This document shows, one piece after another, positions 1 to 5,608 of a DNA stretch of 5,722 bases (position 1 is its first letter; every line of letters begins with the position of its first letter). The notes beneath the pieces are model-generated. The model saw only the letters and a list, made by a program, of their open reading frames with translations, did not search any database and had not been told where the DNA came from. Source of the DNA: Xanthobacteraceae bacterium (GTDB lineage: Bacteria; Pseudomonadota; Alphaproteobacteria; Rhizobiales; Xanthobacteraceae); the NCBI GenBank assembly GCA_030039655.1, contig JASHVC010000437.1, positions 1 to 5,722 on the forward strand, in the 5' to 3' direction. Both the position numbers and the translations under genes were made by a program.

Positions 1-2
1 AA

Positions 3-33
3 TTGACGACCTGATCGCATTGTGAAATATCAC
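3..33 (+). promoter_or_regulatory. Candidate promoter/operator upstream of the ThDP-enzyme remnant and amidase
   Basis: A TTGACG hexamer (3-8) resembles a sigma-70 -35 box. A TATCAC hexamer (28-33) could serve as -10, although the 19-base spacer is long. Over the -10 lies the near-perfect 12-base palindrome GTGAAATATCAC (22-33), which could be an operator. The same pieces, AATTGAC followed by GTGAAATATCA, recur upstream of the GntR gene on the other strand, which is the main reason for listing this site. It would drive the ThDP-enzyme fragment and, by readthrough, the amidase. Promoter function is inferred, and the window starts at its first bases. Confidence 0.35.
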
Positions 34-80
34 AGACTTGTGTTTTTGTGCCAACGCTTGCGCCAGGCAGTCCTCATCCA

Positions 81-358
81 ATGCTCAAACCCGGGCCGTC
101 CCGCGCGTCGAACGCGGTCATCCACTCCACCGCACATTATTTGCTTCAAGCCCTCAACGAGATCGACGTCGAGTATTTATTTTGTAATTTTGGCACTGAC
201 CATGCCCCTTGATCGAAGAGTTGGCGCGGTTTGAGGCCGAAGGATTGCGAGCACCCAAAATCGTCTCATGCCCTCATGAAAACGTCGCAGTGCACATGGC
301 AGGCGGTTTTGCGCAAATGACCGGCCGTGGCCAAGCGGTTTTGGTGCTGCCTGCGTAA
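81..358 (+). pseudogene. 5' fragment of a thiamine-diphosphate-requiring enzyme, frameshifted and truncated
   Basis: Read from ATG 81, the frame gives an N-terminal ThDP-binding (pyrimidine) domain of the acetolactate synthase / benzoylformate decarboxylase type, with a start segment HYLLQALNEIDVEYLF followed by CNFGTDHAP. The frame then meets TGA at 210. One base missing from a run of C at 205-208 explains this: reading on in the next frame from 209 gives LIEELARFEAEG, then CPHENVAVHMAGGFA and GRGQAVLVLPA, ending at TAA 356-358. The Glu in PHEN corresponds to the conserved Glu that contacts the cofactor's aminopyrimidine ring in this superfamily. Only about 90 of the usual 550-600 residues remain, and the central and C-terminal ThDP domains are absent. 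The homology ends about 30 bases before the amidase start, which suggests a deletion junction. A GTG at 48 is an alternative start. The product is almost certainly non-functional. The substrate cannot be named. Confidence 0.8.
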
Positions 359-367
359 CGAAACTGT

Positions 368-372
368 AGGAG
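368..372 (+). promoter_or_regulatory. Shine-Dalgarno site that fixes the amidase start at TTG 381
   Basis: AGGAG lies 8 bases before TTG 381. The longer in-frame reading from GTG 327 has no comparable site, and its first 18 residues overlap the ThDP-enzyme remnant in another frame. That makes TTG 381 the better start. Confidence 0.6.
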
Positions 373-380
373 CACGGAAC

Positions 381-1718
381 TTGGCACATCCGGTTGCCCG
401 ATCTTACCTCGCGGCGCAGGACGCATTCCGCGCCGGCGCCGACAATCCCCGCGACTTTCTTGAACGGTGCTTGGCCACCATGGATGAATGGGAAGGCAAA
501 ATTCACGCTTTCGTCTGCACCAATCTTGAGGCAGCGCGAACCGCCGCCGACCAAGCGACCGCTCGGTGGAAAGGCGGACGCCCTCTGTCTCCGATTGATG
601 GAATGCCCGTCGGCATAAAGGACATCATCGAAACTGCTGACATGCCTACCGAACAAGGTTCACCGCTCTTCAAAGGGTGGCATTCAGTGCGGGACTCGGC
701 CTGTGTCGCCGCACTGCGGGAGGCCGGCGCGATCATTGTCGGCAAGACCGTCACCACCGAATTTGCCGCCGTTTACCCCGGTCCCACAAGGAACCCCTGG
801 GACACTTCGCGCACACCGGGCGGCTCAAGCAGCGGCTCCGCCGCCGCTGTTGCGGCGGGCATTGTATCGGCCGCACTTGGTACGCAGGTGATCGGTTCCA
901 TCATCCGACCCGCCAGCTATTGCGGGTGCTTTGGCTACAAGCCCAGCGTAGGCTCCATTAACCGAGGCGGCAGCTTCGACTATCTCAGCCAAAGCTGCGC
1001 TGGCGTACTGGCCGCAACATCGCGAGAGCTGTGGACGGTCGCGCGCGAAATCTCGGCACGAGTGGGTGGCGACCCCGGCTTTCCCGGTCTTTCGGGCCCG
1101 CGCGAAGCGCCGACTCCCCGGCGGCCGAAAGCGCTGGCGGTCCTTCAAACAGCAGGCTTTGCTTCACTCAACCCGGAGGCGGCAAAGGTCTTCGCCGATT
1201 TCAACGGAAAACTTAGTGCAAACGGCATTGAGCTTCACGCTCGGGACAATAATCCGGCAGTGGCCGCCGCTGAGAACGCCATCAGCGATGCAGGTGCAGT
1301 CTCACGTAAGATCAACGCGTGGGAATCGCGCTGGCCGCTGAATACCTATGCGCGCGATCTCGGCAGCGAGGGCCTGAGCCAGATCATGCGCGATCGCCTA
1401 TGCGAGGCGGAAGCCATGACGCTCGAGAATTATCAGGACCTTCTGTTAGAGCGTGCGCGCAGCCGAGAGATATATGGTAAGCTCCGCTCGATTGCCGAGG
1501 GCTGCGTAACCCTGTCTGCGTCCGGGCCAGCGCCGACGGGGATTGAGTCAACAGGCGATCCAACGTTCGCCATCCCGGCCAGCCTACTTGGTGTGCCAGC
1601 GTTATCTTTACCGCTCTTCAGCGTCTCGGGTTTGCCGATTGGGCTGCAGGTGCTCGGCTTCCGTGATGGCGATGCGGCGCTGTTCGAGATTGCAACCTAC
1701 CTGCAGGCTATTTCCTGA
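381..1718 (+). CDS. Amidase-signature family hydrolase
   Basis: A 445-residue cytosolic hydrolase of the amidase-signature family (GatA-like and related amidases), which cleaves C-N amide bonds with a Ser-cisSer-Lys triad. Numbered from TTG 381, the catalytic Lys is K80 in DGMPVGIKDI, the cis-Ser is S149 in GGSSSGSAAA, and the nucleophile is S173 in GSIIRPA. S149 and S173 are 24 residues apart, as in fatty acid amide hydrolase. The C-terminal GLPIGLQVLGF segment is also typical. Length is normal, so the gene looks complete despite lying right after the broken ThDP enzyme. One oddity is that the usual TGGS or IGGS before the nucleophile reads VIGS, so an oxyanion-hole Gly is Ile (I171). The start is supported by AGGAG at 368-372; a GTG at 327 would add 18 residues with no family resemblance. 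The GatA role is unlikely without gatB/gatC nearby. The substrate is unknown; the setting suggests breakdown of an amide-bearing compound. Confidence 0.88.
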   Translation: MAHPVARSYLAAQDAFRAGADNPRDFLERCLATMDEWEGKIHAFVCTNLEAARTAADQATARWKGGRPLSPIDGMPVGIKDIIETADMPTEQGSPLFKGWHSVRDSACVAALREAGAIIVGKTVTTEFAAVYPGPTRNPWDTSRTPGGSSSGSAAAVAAGIVSAALGTQVIGSIIRPASYCGCFGYKPSVGSINRGGSFDYLSQSCAGVLAATSRELWTVAREISARVGGDPGFPGLSGPREAPTPRRPKALAVLQTAGFASLNPEAAKVFADFNGKLSANGIELHARDNNPAVAAAENAISDAGAVSRKINAWESRWPLNTYARDLGSEGLSQIMRDRLCEAEAMTLENYQDLLLERARSREIYGKLRSIAEGCVTLSASGPAPTGIESTGDPTFAIPASLLGVPALSLPLFSVSGLPIGLQVLGFRDGDAALFEIATYLQAIS

Positions 1719-1739
1719 CCGAATCGACTTCGAGGTCAG
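1715..1739. terminator. Hairpin between convergent amidase and monooxygenase genes
   Basis: CTGACC (1715-1720) pairs perfectly with GGTCAG (1734-1739). Inside it, GAA (1721-1723) can pair with TTC (1729-1731), leaving a five-base loop. The stem contains the stop codons of both convergent genes (1716-1718 plus strand, 1736-1738 minus strand). No T-run follows on either side, so this is not a textbook intrinsic terminator. It may still end or protect both transcripts. Its function is inferred from position and symmetry. Confidence 0.4.
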
Positions 1740-2959
1740 TTCAACGTCATCGCTTGGGCACGCCGTTGGCTCGCGATCATTGCTGTTCGCAGGAGAAACT
1801 GACGCGATCGCTCAGGATTGTCGGCGATCCGACTAAGCTCATCCAGGTTCTTTTGACGGATGGCCGGATCGCTCTCCTCGAGCCGTTTCTTGTTCGCAAT
1901 CGATTGCTCCTGCACAAATTCGATTGCAACAGTTCGCCTTTGTAAGTTGTAGAGGTCGAGGAGCCGGCCGGGTTGCCCCTCGAGCAGCACACCAATCAGC
2001 TTTTCTGACAGGTTGATGGCGTCCTGAATACCACCGTTCAGTCCCATGCCACCGATCGGATTGTTGACGTGCGCGGCGTCTCCTGCCAGTAGGACGCGTC
2101 CTTCTCGAAAGGTGGCGGCAACGCGCTGGTGCGTCACATAGAGATTGCGATGGACAATCTCGTAAGGCCGATCGTTCGGAAAGAACCGCTGCATCCGCGC
2201 TTGTGCTGCTTCGTCGCTGAGCAGGACCTCGTCAGTCTGCGAGGGCTCAGTCGGAAATACAGTGCGCCAAAGCCCGGGCGGCCCGTTTGCTGAAACCTTG
2301 AAGCAATTGCACCAGGCTCCGGGCTCAGCAAAATAGCTGCGGTAACAGTATCCTCGTTCCGCTTCGAAATCGAAAGGCGTTGTCAGAACAATAAACCGTT
2401 CGGGCCAGGTGAAGCCATCGAAGGCGATATCACATCTCTTTCGCACGACACTGCGGCCTCCATCGGCGCCGATTAGATAGATGCCCGAATGGGTCTCGAT
2501 GCCATCGGGCCCGCGGACCTGGGCGGTGACCGCCTCAGCGGATTGGTGCAGGTCGACCACCTCGTGATCGAACAGAACTTCGACGTTCGGCAGCGCGCTC
2601 GCACGTTCGAGCAGAAGAGAAGAGGTCTTGAACTGTTCGCACTGCACGACGAATGGATGCTTTGTGTCGTTGGTGAGGATAGAGTGATCAAATTGTGCCA
2701 CCAGCCGGCCTGAAGGACGATCCCAAAATTGAAAGATTGGCGCCACCAGCCCCACGCGCGCCATATCGTCGGCCAGCCCGACTGTACCGAGAACGTCGAG
2801 AGTCGCGGGGTGTGTCGTCGCCGCTCGGGGGTCGGCCTGCAGATTCGCATTGTTGTCAAATAAACGAACGTGGATGCCGCGACGTCCGAGCATCCATGCG
2901 CACAGCAATCCGACTGGCCCGCCGCCGGAAATCAATACACGGCTATCGCCGCTTGCCAT
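1736..2959 (-). CDS. FAD-dependent class A aromatic-ring-type monooxygenase
   Basis: A 407-residue flavoprotein monooxygenase of the p-hydroxybenzoate hydroxylase / PheA-TfdB fold. Members use NAD(P)H and O2 to hydroxylate mostly aromatic substrates. Numbered from ATG 2959, the Rossmann motif G-x-G-x-x-G is at 12-17 (SGGGPVG), the DG motif GADGGRSVVR is at 164-173, and the GD motif with the FAD ribityl-binding part, GDAAHVNNPIGGMG, starts at 293. The 407 residues leave no room for the C-terminal thioredoxin-like domain of phenol 2-monooxygenase, so the length fits the short PobA/UbiH-like group. An in-frame TTG at 2971 would add four residues. ATG 2959 is preferred; it has only a weak GAG seven bases upstream. 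The gene follows the GntR regulator by 48 bp on the same strand and is probably co-transcribed with it. It is intact; the substrate cannot be deduced. Confidence 0.87.
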   Translation of the reverse strand: MASGDSRVLISGGGPVGLLCAWMLGRRGIHVRLFDNNANLQADPRAATTHPATLDVLGTVGLADDMARVGLVAPIFQFWDRPSGRLVAQFDHSILTNDTKHPFVVQCEQFKTSSLLLERASALPNVEVLFDHEVVDLHQSAEAVTAQVRGPDGIETHSGIYLIGADGGRSVVRKRCDIAFDGFTWPERFIVLTTPFDFEAERGYCYRSYFAEPGAWCNCFKVSANGPPGLWRTVFPTEPSQTDEVLLSDEAAQARMQRFFPNDRPYEIVHRNLYVTHQRVAATFREGRVLLAGDAAHVNNPIGGMGLNGGIQDAINLSEKLIGVLLEGQPGRLLDLYNLQRRTVAIEFVQEQSIANKKRLEESDPAIRQKNLDELSRIADNPERSRQFLLRTAMIASQRRAQAMTLN

Positions 2960-3007
2960 TGCGGAACTCAATTCAATCGGTTCTAAGGTAGGCCACTGCT
3001 TGTTTCC

Positions 3008-3715
3008 TCAGAGCTGTCTGGCAACGCTCTTGCGAAATGCCTCGACATGCACGCGCATGGCGTTCTCCGCGGCATCCGCGTCGCGCTTGCGCACAGCTTC
3101 GAACAGCGTTTCGTGCTGGCGCTGGAAGCTCTGATGGTGGTCAGGCGTGGTGAACGAAATGAACCAGAACCGAAGCGAGCGCTCATTAAGCCGTCGGATA
3201 ATCTCCGCGAGCTCAAAGTTCTTGCTCGCGCGGGCGAGCAAAAGATGAAACTCACGATCTAGCTCCATAAGGCGGTGGACGTCTTGCCTTTCGATGGCGC
3301 GGCTCGCCTTGGCAAGGACCGCGGACATTTCCTCGACGTGGCTTTCTTCAGCGCGTACCGCAGCCAACCGTGCACATTGCACCTCGTTAACCATCCGGAC
3401 TTCGATCATCTGCATGACGTCCTGCAAGATGACGGGCTTTACGATCACCCCCTTACGCGGGATGACGTCCACCATCTCCTCAAGCATGAGACGGTCGATG
3501 GCTTGATGCACGGGCGTCCTGCCGAAGCCAAGGAGTGCCGACACGGACGCTTCGTTGATACATTCGCCCGGCTCAAACTGGCAGGTGATAATCCTATCCT
3601 TGATAGCCTCGTAGGCTTGATCCCGAAGCGACAGTCGCGGCACCCGGCGCCGGGACGTTGCGCCGGCAGGCCTTCGCGCTGGTGTAAGAGGGAGCTTTTT
3701 CTTCAGCAAAGTCAT
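3008..3715 (-). CDS. GntR-family transcriptional regulator, FCD (FadR C-terminal) type
   Basis: A 235-residue DNA-binding regulator. A basic, probably flexible tail (about 1-28) precedes the winged helix-turn-helix (about 30-93), with recognition-helix segment FGRTPVHQAIDRL. An all-helical FCD ligand domain follows, with the expected metal/ligand residues D153 and H157 (ELDREFH), H201 and H223. FadR-subfamily regulators usually sense small organic acids or pathway intermediates and repress adjacent catabolic genes, often including their own. ATG 3715 was chosen because the family's N-terminus starts about there; the open frame reaching back to 3991 crosses the promoter region and runs antisense to the reductase remnant. 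It lies upstream of the monooxygenase in the same orientation, so it likely controls that gene and perhaps the amidase through the matching site at 3-33. The ligand is unknown. Confidence 0.88.
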   Translation of the reverse strand: MTLLKKKLPLTPARRPAGATSRRRVPRLSLRDQAYEAIKDRIITCQFEPGECINEASVSALLGFGRTPVHQAIDRLMLEEMVDVIPRKGVIVKPVILQDVMQMIEVRMVNEVQCARLAAVRAEESHVEEMSAVLAKASRAIERQDVHRLMELDREFHLLLARASKNFELAEIIRRLNERSLRFWFISFTTPDHHQSFQRQHETLFEAVRKRDADAAENAMRVHVEAFRKSVARQL

Positions 3716-3730
3716 TGGTTTATTACCCAA
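3715..3730. promoter_or_regulatory. Imperfect palindrome at the GntR start codon, possible autoregulatory operator
   Basis: TTGG and CCAA are the ends of a 16-base imperfect palindrome in which six of eight position pairs match. It covers the first base of the GntR start codon and the 5' leader. FadR-subfamily operators often have TGGT/ACCA-like arms, but with shorter spacing than here. This is suggestive only; by chance alone such a weak palindrome is not rare. Confidence 0.2.
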
Positions 3731-3751
3731 ACAAGTGAATCTTACATACCA

Positions 3752-3780
3752 CTGATATTTCACGCTTCCGGCCAAGTCAA
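3752..3780 (-). promoter_or_regulatory. Promoter of the GntR-monooxygenase operon
   Basis: On the minus strand, TTGACT (3780-3775) and TATCAG (3757-3752) are separated by exactly 17 bases, which fits a sigma-70 promoter. The predicted start would fall about 30 bases before GntR ATG 3715. The segment GTGAAATATCA (3763-3753) overlaps the -10 and repeats that at 22-32, as does AATTGAC (3782-3776). The -35 box lies directly at the point where homology of the neighbouring reductase remnant begins. Confidence 0.45.
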
Positions 3781-4308
3781 TTGGTCTATGCCATAGTGGT
3801 AGGAGTAGGCGCGATTCCAAACGTTGAGCTGGCGAAGCAAGCGGGGGTCGTCGCCGACGACGGTATTGCCGTCGATCAATTCGGGCGAACGAGCGATCCC
3901 AACATATTTGCCGCCGGCGATCACCAAGCACTTCAATCCTTTGCTCAACCGCGCCATTCGTCTCGAAGTTTGGCAAAATGCTCAGAATCAAGCCGCCGCC
4001 GTTGCCGGCGTCATCGCCGGCGGTTCAAAGCCTTTTGCGGAAGTCCCATGGCTGTGGACCGATCAATACGACATGAATATGCAGGTTGCCGGCGCACCAC
4101 TGAAATGGGATCGGCTCGCCTATCGAGGCGTTCCTGTCGGTAAAAGCTTCATGGCGCTGCAGCTTCTTGGGAACAACTTGCCGGCGCGATCGGCGTGAAC
4201 GCCGGGCGCGGCGTCCGGTTTGCGCGTATGCTGATCGCATCGGGAAAGACTGTGGACGTTGACCTGCTCACGGACGAAAAATACAAAATGCAGGAACTTT
4301 GTCGTTAA
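3781..4308 (+). pseudogene. C-terminal fragment of an FAD-dependent ferredoxin reductase, with two frameshifts
   Basis: This is the 3' part of a reductase of the putidaredoxin/rhodocoxin reductase type, which passes electrons from NAD(P)H to a ferredoxin. The frame at 3781 gives IVVGVGAIPNVELAKQAG and then TSDPNIFAAGDH, the late NAD-binding part and the C-terminal FAD-contact motif. Near 3921 the frame jumps: losing AT from a GATATC would restore GDITKHFNPLL. The next frame then gives LEVWQNAQNQAAAVAGV, VPWLWTDQYDMNMQVAG and LQLLGNNLP. A missing G in the GG run near 4183 causes the second jump, after which AIGVNAGRGVRFARMLIASG runs to a proper TAA at 4306-4308. About 175 of roughly 400 residues remain; the N-terminal FAD domain is gone. 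No single frame is open throughout, so no functional enzyme is expected. It precedes the Rieske ferredoxin, its likely former partner. Confidence 0.85.
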
Positions 4309-4377
4309 CCATTGCGGAATCGATCGGATCGCACGTACGCATTACGAATATCAGATGACCTGGGAACAGCGGGCACA

Positions 4378-4698
4378 ATGAGCGCAGAAGAAAATTGGAC
4401 CACGGTAGCAGAGCGCGATACGCTCGAGGCAGGCAGTGTAATCGGTATCAAGGTCGGCGACCTCGATGTTGCTTTGTACAATATCGACGGCGAGATTTTC
4501 GCTACGCACAACCTATGCACCCACGCCCACGCGCTCCTCAGTGACGGTTGGCTCGAGGGCGACATTATCGAGTGCCCACTGCACGGCGGTCGCTTTGAAG
4601 CTAAGACCGGAAAGGGGCTTGGTGCACCGATCACCTGTGACGTAAAGACGCTTCCGGTTAGGGTTCAGGGAAATATCGTTCAGGTCAAAGCCGCCTGA
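4378..4698 (+). CDS. Rieske [2Fe-2S] ferredoxin
   Basis: A 106-residue small Rieske protein of the dioxygenase-ferredoxin type (BphF/NdoA-like), a soluble electron carrier between a reductase and a Rieske non-haem iron oxygenase. The cluster ligands are C47 and H49 (NLCTHAH) and C66 and H69 (CPLHGGRF), with 16 residues between the pairs, as in the family. The length is the normal ~105 residues. ATG 4378 was chosen over an upstream TTG at 4312 because the family starts about here; the ribosome site is weak (GGG or GGGA upstream). It lies 69 bp behind the dead reductase on the same strand, so the two were probably one operon. No terminal oxygenase subunit is visible here. Its end is 11 bp from the convergent ABC gene. 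A nitrite-reductase small-subunit (NirD-like) relative is less likely. Confidence 0.88.
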   Translation: MSAEENWTTVAERDTLEAGSVIGIKVGDLDVALYNIDGEIFATHNLCTHAHALLSDGWLEGDIIECPLHGGRFEAKTGKGLGAPITCDVKTLPVRVQGNIVQVKAA

Positions 4699-4709
4699 CG
4701 TTGCGATCC

Positions 4710-5558
4710 TCAAGCCTTGGCGGACGCATTCAGATTGATCTCGGATTTGAAATGGCCCCAAAGCGCCGCATAAGCGGCGTCGAAGCCCGGCTCTAGATAA
4801 ATTTCGAAAACGTTTCGTGGCCTTGCGAGCGGCACCTGGTAAACTTCTTTCACCCGCCCCGGCCTTCGGGTCATGATGACGATTTGGTCAGAGAGCGTGA
4901 TTGCTTCCACGAGATCGTGGGTGATAAACAGCATCGTACTCTTATGTCTCTGCCAAAGCTGCAGCAACTCATGGTGCAGGGTCATTCGTGTTTGCGCGTC
5001 GAGAGCACCAAACGGCTCATCGAGCAGAATGACCTCGGGATCATAGATAAGCGTGCGGACAATCGACACCCGTTTCTGCATGCCGCCCGACAGTTGCGAT
5101 GGGTAGTGATCCTCGAAGCCGTCGAGCCCAACCAGACGCAGCCAATCCATGGCCCTCTCTCGGCGTTCTTTTGCTGCCACGCCACGAATCGCCAAGGGGA
5201 ATTCAACATTGCCGAGAGCGGTAAGCCACGGAAACAGATTGCTGTCCTGAGTTACATAACCAACGCTAGTATTCAGTCCAGTGACTGCTACGCCGTTATA
5301 GGCGACCGTCCCAGCCGACACGGGAACCAGGCCTGATGCGAGCCGAAGCAGGGTCGTCTTTCCGCATCCGGACGGGCCGACAACGGTGGTGATTTTGCCT
5401 GGTGGAACGTCAAAGCTTACTCCGTCAAGCGCAAGGAGCTCGCTGTCGTTGGTGGCAAAGACGAGCTTAACGTCCGCAAAGCTGATTGCGGGAATTCGTC
5501 CCGTGTCTTCCACGGAGTGGATCACAAACGCTCGCGCATCGCTCCCTTGCGGTGCCAT
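4710..5558 (-). CDS. ABC transporter ATP-binding protein, NitT/TauT (SsuB/TauB-like) family
   Basis: A 282-residue ATPase that powers an importer for small organic anions or related compounds at the inner membrane. Motifs are complete: Walker A GPSGCGKTT (61-69), Q-loop Q104, signature LSGGMQ (156-161), Walker B ILLDE (177-181), D-loop GALD (184-187) and H-loop H214 (FITHDL). The spacing and the segment FPWLTALGNVEFPL are typical of the nitrate/sulfonate/taurine group. About 25 extra residues precede the usual start. ATG 5558 is supported by AAGGA nine bases upstream. It lies 50 bp behind the probable substrate-binding protein gene on the same strand. No permease gene lies in the window; it must be beyond the right edge or elsewhere. 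The transported compound cannot be inferred from the ATPase. Confidence 0.92.
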   Translation of the reverse strand: MAPQGSDARAFVIHSVEDTGRIPAISFADVKLVFATNDSELLALDGVSFDVPPGKITTVVGPSGCGKTTLLRLASGLVPVSAGTVAYNGVAVTGLNTSVGYVTQDSNLFPWLTALGNVEFPLAIRGVAAKERRERAMDWLRLVGLDGFEDHYPSQLSGGMQKRVSIVRTLIYDPEVILLDEPFGALDAQTRMTLHHELLQLWQRHKSTMLFITHDLVEAITLSDQIVIMTRRPGRVKEVYQVPLARPRNVFEIYLEPGFDAAYAALWGHFKSEINLNASAKA

Positions 5559-5567
5559 ACATTAAGA

Positions 5568-5572
5568 TCCTT
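5568..5572 (-). promoter_or_regulatory. Shine-Dalgarno site of the ABC ATPase
   Basis: On the minus strand AAGGA stands nine bases before ATG 5558, a good position, and confirms that start. It lies in the 50-base gap after the preceding gene's stop, so no separate promoter is needed for the ATPase. Confidence 0.6.
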
Positions 5573-5608
5573 CGCATACCTTCGCGCGGGCTGACTGGGA
5601 CTGGGCGG

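Noticed and set aside
177..656. 159-codon open frame on the minus strand
   Set aside because: Antisense to the ThDP remnant and the amidase start; its translation has no recognisable domain.
3275..3796. 173-codon open frame on the plus strand
   Set aside because: Runs antisense to the well-supported GntR gene and its promoter; low-complexity, no domain seen.
3716..3991. N-terminal extension of the GntR frame back to 3991
   Set aside because: It covers the promoter and lies antisense to the reductase remnant; the Arg-rich sequence does not look like a GntR N-terminus.
2956..4319. Exact repeat CCATTGCGGAA at 2956-2966 and 4309-4319
   Set aside because: Eleven bases only, one copy covering the start of the monooxygenase gene; flanks do not match, and a few such repeats are expected by chance.
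4321..4331. Small palindrome CGATC-G-GATCG before the Rieske gene
   Set aside because: Short, not repeated, and made of common GATC-type words; no support for a regulatory role.
4346..4354. GAATATCAG upstream of the Rieske gene, similar to the -10/operator segment of the two shared elements
   Set aside because: Only seven bases match and no AATTGAC lies before it; expected by chance.
4691..4723. CCGCC / GGCGG pair across the convergent Rieske and ABC ends
   Set aside because: A five-base stem with a 23-base loop and no T-run; too weak to call a terminator.
4884..5336. 150-codon open frame on the plus strand
   Set aside because: Antisense shadow of the ABC ATPase, which has all motifs.
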